DNA of 38,110 nt from Candidatus Uhrbacteria bacterium (GCA_016188385.1 JACPHV010000034.1:1-38110), one strand, 5' to 3'; shown: positions 6,485 to 16,770, counted from the stretch's first letter. Notes: generated by a model from the letters alone, not told the origin. Program-made: numbers and translations.

Positions 6485-9400
6485 CTAGAAAGGACAGGCA
6501 AACCTCCCTGCCGCGGGCAATGCGGCGCTCTCATCCACGCCGGAATGCTGACTCAAAGGAAGCGCCGCGTCACAGCGACCTTGTGTTTTTGGCGGCCATG
6601 TTGTCGGATTGATACCAATGCTATAATCCGCGCCACGTTTTGCCGCAAAGCTCGGGATATGCAAATCGCCGTTTGCTTTCTTCTCAATAGTGCCGCAGAC
6701 AGCAGACTTTGCTTCCCAGTTATCCATGACGTAGACGCAGATCGTCTTGCCAACCGGCGTATCGCGGTAGACTTTATTCATCAAAAACGGTTTATCAGCT
6801 GCGGTATTGCTGTATGCTATTGGTCCCGGCCGGTGATTTTTACCGGTTCCCTCTGTATCGCTATTCACAAGCTCGTCGCGGCTCGAAGGATAATCACCCC
6901 AATCAACAATAATTTTGCGTAAGGGAAGCTGATCAGGATTGGCATCAACGTAGAACTGAATGGCAACTTTTTGGTAGATGGTCCTTTTATTGTGCTCAAA
7001 AGTAAACTGATCCGCCGCTCCCCGCTTGAACCATTCAGTGGATGATGCCGACACGTTATATATCGTAGGCCGATTTGCTTGGGCACTCGTTTTGGAGGTA
7101 TCCCAGATACTCTGAAGGACAGATCCTTGGGACCCAGCGAAAGCACCATTCGTGTTAGGCCATGCGACTTTTTCATACTGTGAACCATTCCAATCCCATT
7201 TTTCATATACTTTCCCAAAAGTAGAGCTCTGAAGATTAGCTGCGCTATCAAAATAAAGATTCCTGTATGTGGCTAGTGGAGTATTACTATGCGGGGACGA
7301 GACTGCTTTGGGTGGCAAGATGGAGGATGGCGAGTTAGCGGGCGAACCGGCTTCATAAGTCCATGTCTCTATGCCAGGCGTTACACTTCCTGGTAATAAT
7401 GTATCCTTCCCTGAATACTGCGAGGACGCGATACCATATGAAGCATACTTGAGTTTATGTTGGCTATTCTCCGTGTAGAATTCATCTCTATCCCAGAGAT
7501 ACCTTTTCGCAAGATAACTTAATCTTGTGGTAAGTGTAGTCAGCGGATTTCCAGTGCCACCATCACCGATAAGAAAATTCTTTCCATCAACCGAAAGGTA
7601 TGGGTTTGCCTGCGTAAAGTCTTTATTGCCGACAGTTCCATATTTTGTAACTGCCCTGCCATCAGAACCAACGACCCTTAAGAGAGAGGTACAGTAATTT
7701 GTATATTCATCTTGAGCAAGATGATGGACGGTGTGATTAACTTTTTTGAAAGTAATTTTAATAGAGACGGCGACTGCTTCAGTTTTATTAGAACCCGACT
7801 TATCACAATATCTCCATCTCCATCCTCGCAAGATATCACCATCTACAACTGGTCCGACGACCATGAAATTTTTCTCTCTTTCACATACTACACTACTCCG
7901 ATCAAAAAAACTTTCCGTATTTGTAAACGCGCAAAGAGAAGATCCGCCGTTATTACTGGGGTCACACCAAGCTGTGCTTCTCCAATCATGTTGATAAAAC
8001 ATACCGACGGGTTTCTTGGGACTATCAGTGCGAGTTAATGTATTCCCGTTTTGACTGATATTCCAACCAGTAAGCAATCTATAATGCTCGCATTGCGTTG
8101 TACCTGAATTGCAATCCCAAAACCATTGTCCTCCATTAAATATATCTCTAAACTCTACTCTGGTTGCGGCTTCTATAGTATATTCAATCTTTTCAATCGC
8201 ATCAAAATGAATTTCTGGCCCATTTTGATTAAAACTATTACCTGAAAGACCTTTGGGATTTTCTGTGCCATTCAACGGAATAACCGCAAACGAGTCATCC
8301 GTACCACGGCCACCGGCAACAATACCCCAAATAAGTCCTCCCGCTGCACCGATTAACCCACCACCGATACATCCTATCGCGTTTCCTATTACAGGAACCA
8401 CAGATCCAACGGCCGCTCCGACACCACAACCTCCAGAGCCGGCCATAATCATAACAGCGGCAGTTGCACCAACCTGATCCACGATATTCGATTTTAGCTC
8501 AGTAGCTACAATAAGAATGTTTTGATCAGTATTCAAGGCCGCTCTTGTTTTCTCATCGTCATTTTTACTCATATTAGCGGTAGAATCAGACCCAGCGCGC
8601 CATGAAGAGGAATTCCTGGTCGTACAGGTGGCGGCATAATCACAAGCCCCTGATGCATATCCTTCATACAATGCGTGGGACCTCGTGGCTGCATTACTAT
8701 AGGGATTAAATGAATATCCACTTGAGCTTGTTTTGTCTGCTGCGCCTACCATCGACGAGGTCTCATTTGCATTGCTTTTACCGACGCACACATATATGTT
8801 ATGCGGATTAGTGCCTTTATAGGCCATTATGTCGCCACCAATATCTGCACCAGCTATACCGCTCATAGACTGATTCGCGGGTTTGTCGATAGGATGCCAG
8901 AGAAGGCACGCGTACCGGTAGGGGTTATAAATGCCATCTGGGGTAGAAGCTGTCCCCAATTCATAAGATCCTTGCTCGGTCTCTGAAACAGTTGTTGTAA
9001 ATGTCGCGAGCGTCAAGGGGTCCGATGCCGATGTCCACTGTTTTTCAAATTTACTCTTAAATCGCGGGTACGGTTCAAGGCAATAGCCGTACAAACCGAC
9101 ATTGAGCGTCTTTTGCTTTCTAAAGATTCCTTCTCCTTCACCCCCTGTCACATAATTGCACGCATCGTTCCATGTGGTATCGCCCACTCGATATGGCGCG
9201 TCAACGCGCGGGTATAGGCGGCATGAATTTGCTACTTTATAGCCCTGAGTATCTATCGTATTTTGAAGATTAGCTTTCGAATCCGCGCCTCCGAGACCAT
9301 TTTGCGCGTCAAGCATCTGGCCCCAGTCAAAGAAACTGTCGCGGCTCAACGGATCCCGATTTTCTCCCGCGGCAAACTGCAAATTTGGGTGCGCGTAGCC

Positions 9401-12400
9401 GGAAAGCATGGTATAGGAGAGATCAAGCGCGGCCGCCGATGCAACGTTTTGCGTTTTTGGCGTAAGAAATGCCTCCTGAAGAGCAGAAGTATCCTTTGCC
9501 CGACATTTCGAAACAGAATTGCTGTTCCAAAAACATTCAATATGCTGGTTGCACGAGTATTCATCTTGTGATTGCGCCGTCGCCTCGCAGAATGCTTTTA
9601 TGCGCGTCGCAAAATTCGGATTATCCTGCGTAACGCACGCGGCCCCGCCGCAATTCGAATTATCCGTGCATCTTTGCAAGGAATTATCGCATACTCCCAC
9701 GAACACGCACTGCACAGGCGCAATCGCGCCGACTACTCCGACACAATCCGCGTCGATATTGCAAGCTGAAGTAGAAATGACTGCTCCCTTGCAAGCCTTT
9801 TTACCGGAAAAAGCAAGACTCTGGCATCCGCCAAATTCATTTTCAATCAAACAGGGCAAACGCTCTAAGCATTGCGTGGCATCGCCTGATTGTATCTCGG
9901 AAGCGCAGACGAGCGGCACGTTGCACGCCCGATCAAGATTTGCTTTCAGCACAACATTGGCGTCTCGCAATTGCGCGCCGTATAGATGGTTTGCCGCGCC
10001 TTCGACGGGATCAAATGCTTCCTTGCTTGTATTATTCGCATCGGCTCGATTTACCGTCACCGCGCGCTTGGAGGTAAAGTATGTATTGTAATAGTACGTG
10101 GAATTATACGTCAACGCGGGAGCATCCTTGCCTGTGCCTCGGAAAAGGATGCAACCCTTTTCCAGGTCGACTTCATTACGGCACTCTTCAGTGCCGGCTT
10201 TTTCTGAAGACTTAAGGTAATAATATCGTGTCTGACACTGGCTTCCCTGTTGTCCGCGGACCGGATCGAAGCGACCATAGTCAGATATCAAAGTACCTTT
10301 CAAACCTTTCGGGTCAGAATCTATGCAGTATTCGTTATGCGGCCCGCAGGGACGGCAATCCGGATCTTGGTACTCGGTACAGCCGCTGACTTTGGCGATG
10401 CATTGCTTTGCGTACGACACCGGACCCTGATCTAACCAATATGATGTTGCAACAGCGCTCGGCAAAGCAGCGGAGCTTGTTCCTGCCACATACGGACCAA
10501 GGGGACTCATAGGCGATTGAGGTATGCCATAGGGATCGGATTCTACACCGCAACTGATATATGCGTCACACTTTTCCGTATAGACAGGAAGGTTGGTCTC
10601 GCCGGACGGCCGCGGATACTTGGCATTAAGTCCCGCACATTCAGTATCATTCTTGCAAGCGATCAATGGGTAGTGTATCGCGTTCAAAGTCGAGCTGCTT
10701 AGGATATTTTCAGACACTTTGCCGCATGCCTTATAAAACCAACCGCCGCCTTTCACGCGAGGATCGCCTTGATTCGTGTCAAAAAATTGACACACATTTT
10801 TGCCCGGATCTTTCAAATACCGCTTCGCTGTCGCCGTATCATAGGCCTTACAGCCAATCTCGGCTTCTTTGCAGATTCCGCCTTTATAAGCATTGCCATT
10901 GGCAAACTCCGCCGGTGTGGAGCTTGCCGCAATCATTTCCGGCGTGATCTTGTAGTAGACAGTCTGCCATTCTTCTTTTCTGCTCGTAGCCGCGTACTTC
11001 GATTGGATATCTAACGTCGTGGTGGCGGTGTTGCCTGTAATGCTGATGCCTTCTTGCGTATTTTTCGGATATCCGTACGCGGTGCAATGATTGTTTGCTC
11101 CCGTACACCGCGCTTTCGGTTCGTCGACGAGAAATTGTCCTTGTGCTCTTCGATAAATCGCAAACAAACGGAGCGAACCACTGCCTGAAGGGATATATTC
11201 ATCATAACATTCATACGGTTCGCCTGGCTGGGCCGTATGCGTCGCTGTATTACTGTAGCCTGGCCATGGAGCGGCGTCCCACGTTGCGGGATCTTGATCA
11301 TTGCTACATCGTTTGATATGAGAAGGAAGATCAGTACTGTATACAATCGGCTGGCTCGGATATATTCCTATACTCGTGCTGATAGAGCTTAACGTAAGGC
11401 TATAATCTCCCAATGAATAATCCTTGCATCCCACAAACGCGGCGGGGCATACGTTTTGAAACCCATAGTGCGCGACGCGCTTGTTTTGCCCGTCCACAAA
11501 CGGCTGGCCATTGCGGTCAGTGTAAAATTGACAGCCTGTCTGATAGATGTCATCGGATTCATCAGTCGTAGATGAGCCGGCGATCCTGCAATCCGCCGGC
11601 CGCGCAGCTTCAGTCGCGATAGAAGTATCGATCGCGTACACGGTCTTGCCTGATGCTTCTTTCAAATAGATATTGTCAACATACACGGAATTATCAATAC
11701 CCGACCCAAGCGCGCTTGCGCTTCCTTTGGCAAATACAAGTGAAAGAGTGGATGTCGCGGTTGAATTCGCCGGAGAACCAGCGGCAGTGAATGTAATATA
11801 GTGCCATTGTGGCGAGCTGAATGTAGCGCTGCCCAAGTTCACATCCACGCCGCCATCCAAATCTTTAAGAGTTGCCGTCACCGTATTTGATGACTGCGCT
11901 CGAGCGGTAAGCGTAAAGGTGTATGTATACTCTTTTTGTATCTCCACATTCCGCTCCACTTCATAGGACGTTGGCGCGCCGGACTTTTTCTGGATACGCA
12001 TACTCCTGCCGCCGACATGTTCCGATTCCAAAGAGGTATCGGCGGCATACGTTGTGACGCCTTGAGGTACCTGCCAGCTGCCTACTCCTTGCGATTGGTC
12101 AAACACATCCCGCACCGCGAGCTTATAATTGCCTGCCTGTGTCGATTGATAGGTACGGCATCCTTTGTATTGCGCGGCGCACTGCGAGCTCAAACTCGGA
12201 CTAAACGCGTATTGCTGTTGATCGATAGAACGGCGGTATTCGGCGCAGTCGTCAGTCTGATAGATAAGTTTATCGATCAGCCGATATGATACAGTGCCGT
12301 CGGAAGCGATAAACTCACGACAGGCAAACGGAACCGAGGTGTTATAGAGTTGATAGGCAAAGACTGATTCATCGCATACGACAAGATTATCCGCTATTGC

Positions 12401-15400
12401 TTTCGTGCTTGTCGCCGTGCAATCGTATCCCGTGACGCAATCGGGGACGCTTGAGTTTGTGCCGTTGGGCTTGAGAGAATACGGAACAGGCTGTCTGCCT
12501 CCTTTTTCCGATCCGAAATAACTGTAAAACACGGTCCGTTGATCGGCCGCTTGCTGTTCGCACGAAATCGCGGACGTGAAATACGTCCGAGCTTCCGCGC
12601 CGCTTCTCTCCTGCGCGAGATTCGTGAACTCTTCGCAGCCGGAGCTTTGCGCGTTGCATTGTCCCACTCCCGCCGCCTTAAAAGCGTGAAACGATGTTGA
12701 TTCAGCGGGACTGAAAAAGCTGGGCTGCACAAGATAGTTGTCCAAACCGACGCATTGTCCGCTCACGCACGCAAGCGGGGCTGTCGCGCTGACCGGAGAT
12801 TCAAATCTGCTTGTCGGATTATACATCTGGCAGCCAACGGCATCGCTCGTACAATGCAGGGCGTATCGTTGACACTCGCCTCTTTGCCACGCGCCCGGCT
12901 CGTCGCACTTGAGATAGGACGGCGCTATTTTCAAATAATCTCCATTTCCAAGATCGCGGCAGCCTTCAAATTCAGCCTCGCAACGTTCGGCTCCATAGGA
13001 GAGAAAGACGCGTTGAGTGCTTGTCGCGTTCCATTCTTGCGCGGTCGTAAAGGCGGTTCCATCAGGACGCTCCTCGCGGATCGTGCCGCACAGAGCGACT
13101 TTCGCGTGATAAGCGGTATTTTTCCAAGAAGTATCTTCCAAGTCCGTTGTGGTGGCGTTGCTCACCCAGAGTTGTCGCAGGGTTTTATTTTCGAGAAGTT
13201 GTCGTTTGTTGACGTATTTGACCTTTTGAGGGCCTGTTTCTTCCTTGACTTCTGTCTTGAGCACGCATGTCTCATACTGCCTCCGCACGGTTGAAAGCCA
13301 GCTGCACCCCGCGTTTTCAAGTTTGCACACATTGCCGCTCTGATCAGCGGCAAACGCAATGGGCGGCAGACTATCTTTGAGGTAAAACTGCGTGCGGCTC
13401 GGCTTTCCATCGCGGTCAAGTTCGGCAAATGTGTCGCACGAGGCGAATTGTGGCGCGCATTGAGTCCCCTTTATGGCGAACACCTTCTTTTCTTCTATGC
13501 AATACCCATAATCATCATTGCTGGTCGCTTTATTGCCGCGCTCCCAATCCTGCGGGGTGCCTTCGTGCAACCATGTGCGTTCGTCTACGCATACTTCCGG
13601 ACGGTAGATAGGATCCGCTTCTCGTATCGCGCCTCCTCCCGCGTCCTGCCATGCCGCGGGTCCATACCCTTTAAGCTCGCACCGCACAGCAGGCAGCTTA
13701 AGTACCCAGTTTGGATCGATAAGACGGTAAAAGGGGCTGCTTGGTTCATTAAACCCGCTGACAAGATCCTGCAACGTACAGTCGCGGCCGGAACATGCTT
13801 CATTAGCATGTTCTTTGATATAGAGCGCGGTGAGTTCCCACGCAACAGGCAAGACTCGATATTTCCGTAAAACCACCATGGAGTGGTAGGGATAGCTCGC
13901 GCGAAAATCCGTTGGTTCCACTTGCCTGCTCGTATAGCCGAATATGCCAAGCGGATTTAATCCTACCGAGCCGCCGGTATCCCGATATTTTTTCATTGCT
14001 TCACCGATAGTCAGCTTTTCTTGGATTGCTCTGCTAAATGCCGGCCCAAGAGTGCAGGCATTGGGGAATGACCTGCAGTCTTGAGATTGAAATTCAACCA
14101 AAATGTTGAGCATATCACCGCTCGTAGTCTTCACTTGCGCGAGGCTCGCGCTTCTGCGCGCAATGACTTGCTGCGCTCCGGCGTATTGCGGCGCGGCGGA
14201 CGGATTATAGATCACCTCGGAGCTGATCGATGTCGGGGTGAATTCCGCGCCTTGCGCGCCTGGCCCGCCGGCAAGCTGATTTACTTCATCCGCTTTCTTG
14301 CGAAGACCCTCAAAGTAAAGTTTTGTGGTGTTGCCGATCAGCGTGCTTACAAACGTAAAAACCAAATCAGCTCCGTCAACGAGCGCTTTGCCGGTCAGAC
14401 GCTTGCCGACATCTTTTTCTTCCTTGACACTTTCTTCATAGACTTTTTTCAAATAAGGCGCGGGAGTCATGATACCGCCGGCAAGATCCGTTACCGGCTT
14501 GAAGCCTTCTTGTTCGGCAAGCCATCGCTTAATCTTTTCGTTGTTCACGATTTCCAATTTTTCTTCGGTAATGTTTTGGTTGATCGCCAAAGCGATACCA
14601 AGATGGCTTTTGCGCGGATCAACGGCGTCGGAAAGCGTCTGCCATGGATTACGCCCTGTTTGCGCCACAATATCCGAAATCGCGACACCGGTGCCCTGGA
14701 TAGTTGCTGTCCAATTGGTAAATAATTCGGAAACTTTGCAGACCGGTTTGTCTTGTCCAAACGGAGCCGCCAATCCAAGTCCGAGATTAAATTCAAGACC
14801 AAACGATGGATTGCACGCGCGGCGCAAGATAGATGCCGCTTTTGGCGAAAGCGCGCCCGCGCGGTTGCGTTGATATTTGACAAAACGCTCTCCTTCGTTA
14901 GCATTAAATTGACCGATGCGCGCCCGAACTGCGGCAGCTCTGTCGCGCAGACCATCAGCTTGGTTATCCATCTCGAGTTGCGTATCATACTGATCGCGCA
15001 GCCTATCGCATTCTTCTTTGGTATCATTGGCTTGCGCTTGTTCGTCCGTCATACCGCCTGAATAATATTTTTCACATTCTTTTCCCCCCCAGTCCCTATC
15101 CAATTCCGCTCGAAAATCCTCGCTTTGTTGTTCGCTTTCACCCGCGATTTCGTCGTATCTGTCTGCATCTTTACCAAGACCCTTGATCCCCGCTTCGCTC
15201 GATCGATTCATAGTCTCAACCGTAAGGAAATATCCTTCCGCGGCGCCGCTTGCGGCATTGTCCAAGACATCAATGCCAAATTGCGTCCAGTCGCGCTGTT
15301 CCCACACTCCCTGGCGGCCCACCAAGCCATTCGTCATAAAATGCATAAATTGGTCCGAGGAATCTTTCGCCAATGTTTGAAGCGCTCCCTTTAAGGCAAC

Positions 15401-15595
15401 GTACAATCCGTTTTCTATTATTCCAAATGCCAAGTCTGCCCAAAAATTCTTTTCTTCTACCGCATCCGCAACTGGCACAATCGCGCTCGCTTGTCTTGGC
15501 GCGCCCAATACCAGTACCGGCATGATGAGTAATGCGGCGAGGACGGCGAGTATGGTTTTTTTGAAACGTGACAATGGCATGGGTGGAAATTTCAT
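6485..15595 (-). CDS. Giant secreted Cys-rich surface protein
   Basis: 3036 aa, 9.1 kb, almost a quarter of the window. It begins with a signal peptide (basic start, hydrophobic core LAVLAALLIMPVLVLG, then an Ala-x-Ala-like site near residue 38). It is studded with cysteines from residue ~260 to ~2150. A recurrent C-x5-G-C-x2-[Y/F] motif appears at least eight times (e.g. CAAQYKGCRTY, CPAAFVGCKDY, CIAKVSGCTEY). Residues ~1160-1315 look like a galactose-binding-like beta sandwich (carbohydrate-binding module type), ~2375-2430 is a Gly-rich hydrophobic segment, and ~2880-2965 resembles a PKD-like beta domain ending in a VYVMDNW strand. It starts 3 nt after the preceding gene and overlaps its TAGGAG context, so the two are translationally linked. 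The start could instead be M6. Likely an exported adhesin or surface part of the secretion apparatus; function is inferred. Confidence 0.85.
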   Translation of the reverse strand: MKFPPMPLSRFKKTILAVLAALLIMPVLVLGAPRQASAIVPVADAVEEKNFWADLAFGIIENGLYVALKGALQTLAKDSSDQFMHFMTNGLVGRQGVWEQRDWTQFGIDVLDNAASGAAEGYFLTVETMNRSSEAGIKGLGKDADRYDEIAGESEQQSEDFRAELDRDWGGKECEKYYSGGMTDEQAQANDTKEECDRLRDQYDTQLEMDNQADGLRDRAAAVRARIGQFNANEGERFVKYQRNRAGALSPKAASILRRACNPSFGLEFNLGLGLAAPFGQDKPVCKVSELFTNWTATIQGTGVAISDIVAQTGRNPWQTLSDAVDPRKSHLGIALAINQNITEEKLEIVNNEKIKRWLAEQEGFKPVTDLAGGIMTPAPYLKKVYEESVKEEKDVGKRLTGKALVDGADLVFTFVSTLIGNTTKLYFEGLRKKADEVNQLAGGPGAQGAEFTPTSISSEVIYNPSAAPQYAGAQQVIARRSASLAQVKTTSGDMLNILVEFQSQDCRSFPNACTLGPAFSRAIQEKLTIGEAMKKYRDTGGSVGLNPLGIFGYTSRQVEPTDFRASYPYHSMVVLRKYRVLPVAWELTALYIKEHANEACSGRDCTLQDLVSGFNEPSSPFYRLIDPNWVLKLPAVRCELKGYGPAAWQDAGGGAIREADPIYRPEVCVDERTWLHEGTPQDWERGNKATSNDDYGYCIEEKKVFAIKGTQCAPQFASCDTFAELDRDGKPSRTQFYLKDSLPPIAFAADQSGNVCKLENAGCSWLSTVRRQYETCVLKTEVKEETGPQKVKYVNKRQLLENKTLRQLWVSNATTTDLEDTSWKNTAYHAKVALCGTIREERPDGTAFTTAQEWNATSTQRVFLSYGAERCEAEFEGCRDLGNGDYLKIAPSYLKCDEPGAWQRGECQRYALHCTSDAVGCQMYNPTSRFESPVSATAPLACVSGQCVGLDNYLVQPSFFSPAESTSFHAFKAAGVGQCNAQSSGCEEFTNLAQERSGAEARTYFTSAISCEQQAADQRTVFYSYFGSEKGGRQPVPYSLKPNGTNSSVPDCVTGYDCTATSTKAIADNLVVCDESVFAYQLYNTSVPFACREFIASDGTVSYRLIDKLIYQTDDCAEYRRSIDQQQYAFSPSLSSQCAAQYKGCRTYQSTQAGNYKLAVRDVFDQSQGVGSWQVPQGVTTYAADTSLESEHVGGRSMRIQKKSGAPTSYEVERNVEIQKEYTYTFTLTARAQSSNTVTATLKDLDGGVDVNLGSATFSSPQWHYITFTAAGSPANSTATSTLSLVFAKGSASALGSGIDNSVYVDNIYLKEASGKTVYAIDTSIATEAARPADCRIAGSSTTDESDDIYQTGCQFYTDRNGQPFVDGQNKRVAHYGFQNVCPAAFVGCKDYSLGDYSLTLSSISTSIGIYPSQPIVYSTDLPSHIKRCSNDQDPATWDAAPWPGYSNTATHTAQPGEPYECYDEYIPSGSGSLRLFAIYRRAQGQFLVDEPKARCTGANNHCTAYGYPKNTQEGISITGNTATTTLDIQSKYAATSRKEEWQTVYYKITPEMIAASSTPAEFANGNAYKGGICKEAEIGCKAYDTATAKRYLKDPGKNVCQFFDTNQGDPRVKGGGWFYKACGKVSENILSSSTLNAIHYPLIACKNDTECAGLNAKYPRPSGETNLPVYTEKCDAYISCGVESDPYGIPQSPMSPLGPYVAGTSSAALPSAVATSYWLDQGPVSYAKQCIAKVSGCTEYQDPDCRPCGPHNEYCIDSDPKGLKGTLISDYGRFDPVRGQQGSQCQTRYYYLKSSEKAGTEECRNEVDLEKGCILFRGTGKDAPALTYNSTYYYNTYFTSKRAVTVNRADANNTSKEAFDPVEGAANHLYGAQLRDANVVLKANLDRACNVPLVCASEIQSGDATQCLERLPCLIENEFGGCQSLAFSGKKACKGAVISTSACNIDADCVGVVGAIAPVQCVFVGVCDNSLQRCTDNSNCGGAACVTQDNPNFATRIKAFCEATAQSQDEYSCNQHIECFWNSNSVSKCRAKDTSALQEAFLTPKTQNVASAAALDLSYTMLSGYAHPNLQFAAGENRDPLSRDSFFDWGQMLDAQNGLGGADSKANLQNTIDTQGYKVANSCRLYPRVDAPYRVGDTTWNDACNYVTGGEGEGIFRKQKTLNVGLYGYCLEPYPRFKSKFEKQWTSASDPLTLATFTTTVSETEQGSYELGTASTPDGIYNPYRYACLLWHPIDKPANQSMSGIAGADIGGDIMAYKGTNPHNIYVCVGKSNANETSSMVGAADKTSSSGYSFNPYSNAATRSHALYEGYASGACDYAATCTTRNSSSWRAGSDSTANMSKNDDEKTRAALNTDQNILIVATELKSNIVDQVGATAAVMIMAGSGGCGVGAAVGSVVPVIGNAIGCIGGGLIGAAGGLIWGIVAGGRGTDDSFAVIPLNGTENPKGLSGNSFNQNGPEIHFDAIEKIEYTIEAATRVEFRDIFNGGQWFWDCNSGTTQCEHYRLLTGWNISQNGNTLTRTDSPKKPVGMFYQHDWRSTAWCDPSNNGGSSLCAFTNTESFFDRSSVVCEREKNFMVVGPVVDGDILRGWRWRYCDKSGSNKTEAVAVSIKITFKKVNHTVHHLAQDEYTNYCTSLLRVVGSDGRAVTKYGTVGNKDFTQANPYLSVDGKNFLIGDGGTGNPLTTLTTRLSYLAKRYLWDRDEFYTENSQHKLKYASYGIASSQYSGKDTLLPGSVTPGIETWTYEAGSPANSPSSILPPKAVSSPHSNTPLATYRNLYFDSAANLQSSTFGKVYEKWDWNGSQYEKVAWPNTNGAFAGSQGSVLQSIWDTSKTSAQANRPTIYNVSASSTEWFKRGAADQFTFEHNKRTIYQKVAIQFYVDANPDQLPLRKIIVDWGDYPSSRDELVNSDTEGTGKNHRPGPIAYSNTAADKPFLMNKVYRDTPVGKTICVYVMDNWEAKSAVCGTIEKKANGDLHIPSFAAKRGADYSIGINPTTWPPKTQGRCDAALPLSQHSGVDESAALPAAGRFACPF

Positions 15596-15598
15596 CTC

Positions 15599-16459
15599 CT
15601 ACGGCTTATAACTCTTCACGGTCTGTAAAAATACATCTTTGAGCGTCTGATCATCGATGCCGGATAATTGTTCTTCGGTCAGCGAGCCGGAAGCGCGGAT
15701 GATATCGCGAATCTCCTCCGGCGTGAATGTTTCAGGATTGGCAAGCCGCGCGGGGTCAATCTGAAGCGATTGCTTTTGCGGTTTTGGTTGCTGTTCCGGT
15801 AGGCTAAGGGGCTGATCGCTCAATGCCCGCGCGCTGAAATCCCTATACGTGTTTCGATACACTTCCATGAGCGCTTGATCATCAATCTTTCCGACATCTT
15901 CCTTGCTCATTCCTTGAGACAAAAGAAGCTGCCGGATCTGATCAACCGATAACGAGGCAAAATCCTCAAACGAACGAGGGCCGGTGGGACCGAAGATCGC
16001 TTGTAGGGATTCGGATGCCGGACTTTGCGCGGACGCGGGCGTGCTCGTACCGAAGGAAAGTTGGGAACCGAAGCAACTCTGCCCCGACGCGCAGTTAGGA
16101 TCATGGCCCGTGCGGAGCTCCTCATCGTCCGTATACCCATCACTGTCAGTGTCTTTCAGGTAAGGGCTGGTGCGATAGATATAAAGCTCATCGTAATCAG
16201 TCAGACCATCCCCATCCGTATCAATGCTTTTGAGCGCTTCGACACTCGGTTCGCCCGACTCGATATCAGCTACCGCGTATCCTTGGGCGGAAGTGCCGTC
16301 AAAACGAAACGGCTCCTTGATGTTATTCAAAATGATCACAATGCCAAACACAAACGCGAGCCCCGCGAGGAAAATCGCAAAACTAAGCACCCCGTATGGC
16401 ACCGTACGGGGTATTTCACGCGCGTTTCTTGTCCGATCATATGATCCATGCTCCGGCAT
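15599..16459 (-). CDS. Membrane-anchored protein with TSP3-like Ca-binding segment
   Basis: 286 aa. A short cytoplasmic N-terminus is followed by one membrane helix (residues ~23-46). Residues ~79-121 read DTDGDGLTDYDEL...DTDSDGYTDDEEL, two acidic loops of the bacterial thrombospondin type-3 / EF-hand-like kind that bind calcium. The C-terminal half holds two copies of a ~38-residue helical motif: SVDQIRQLLLSQG..IDDQALMEVY and TPEEIRDIIRASG..IDDQTLKDVF. First gene of the cluster, promoter 30 nt upstream, with the giant protein starting 3 nt downstream. Predicted to be anchored in the cytoplasmic membrane with the Ca-binding part outside, possibly docking the giant protein. Architecture is clear; role is inferred. 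Confidence 0.8.
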   Translation of the reverse strand: MPEHGSYDRTRNAREIPRTVPYGVLSFAIFLAGLAFVFGIVIILNNIKEPFRFDGTSAQGYAVADIESGEPSVEALKSIDTDGDGLTDYDELYIYRTSPYLKDTDSDGYTDDEELRTGHDPNCASGQSCFGSQLSFGTSTPASAQSPASESLQAIFGPTGPRSFEDFASLSVDQIRQLLLSQGMSKEDVGKIDDQALMEVYRNTYRDFSARALSDQPLSLPEQQPKPQKQSLQIDPARLANPETFTPEEIRDIIRASGSLTEEQLSGIDDQTLKDVFLQTVKSYKP

Positions 16460-16488
16460 CTGCGTGAATGTGTTTGATTTACTAAGTA

Positions 16489-16517
16489 ATTATACTGCTC
16501 CTCACGCGCTGTGTACA
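16489..16517 (-). promoter_or_regulatory. Promoter of the surface/secretion cluster
   Basis: Minus strand TGTACA (16517-16512), 17-bp spacer, TATAAT (16494-16489), 30 nt before the ATG at 16459. A second GTGTACA occurs 23 bp further upstream (16534-16540), possibly an operator pair. Confidence 0.65.
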
Positions 16518-16553
16518 GTGGATAAGGGATGCCGTGTACACGTCAGACTTCTC

Positions 16554-16581
16554 ATGACAATACACATCCAAAAATGACCTC
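16554..16581. repeat. Direct repeat R, copy 1, left part
   Basis: ATGACAATACACATCC and following bases are identical to 19229-19256. In copy 1 the repeat is split here by the foldback element; it resumes at 16767. The rest of the 427-bp gap 16460-16886 holds the cluster promoter, the foldback element and a short duplicated TGACCCCATTT. Confidence 0.85.
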
Positions 16582-16592
16582 TCTAATCGCTG

Positions 16593-16770
16593 TATAGAGA
16601 CCTCTGCAAAAGTCCATTATGTATTTCTTCCGGCTCCTTTCCGCCCACTTTCGTCTCAAAACCGCGCTGAACTTGTCGGAATACTCCAGTATTCCTTCGC
16701 GTTCATCACAGGTTTGAGTCGGAAAGTGAATCAGAAATGACCGTGAAGACCTTTTTCAGAGGCCTCTATA
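16593..16770. mobile_element. 178-bp foldback (MITE-like) element
   Basis: Ends are TATAGAGACCTCTGCAAAAG and, inverted, TATAGAGGCCTCTGAAAAAG. The similarity continues inward (CACTTTC..CTCAAA) to a perfect 8-bp hairpin GGAATACT-CC-AGTATTCC at the centre, so the whole element is one imperfect palindrome. No ORF. Copy 2 of repeat R (19229-19313) lacks it and has a single TATA at the junction, so TATA is the likely target duplication. Probably moved in trans by a transposase not encoded here. Confidence 0.75.
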
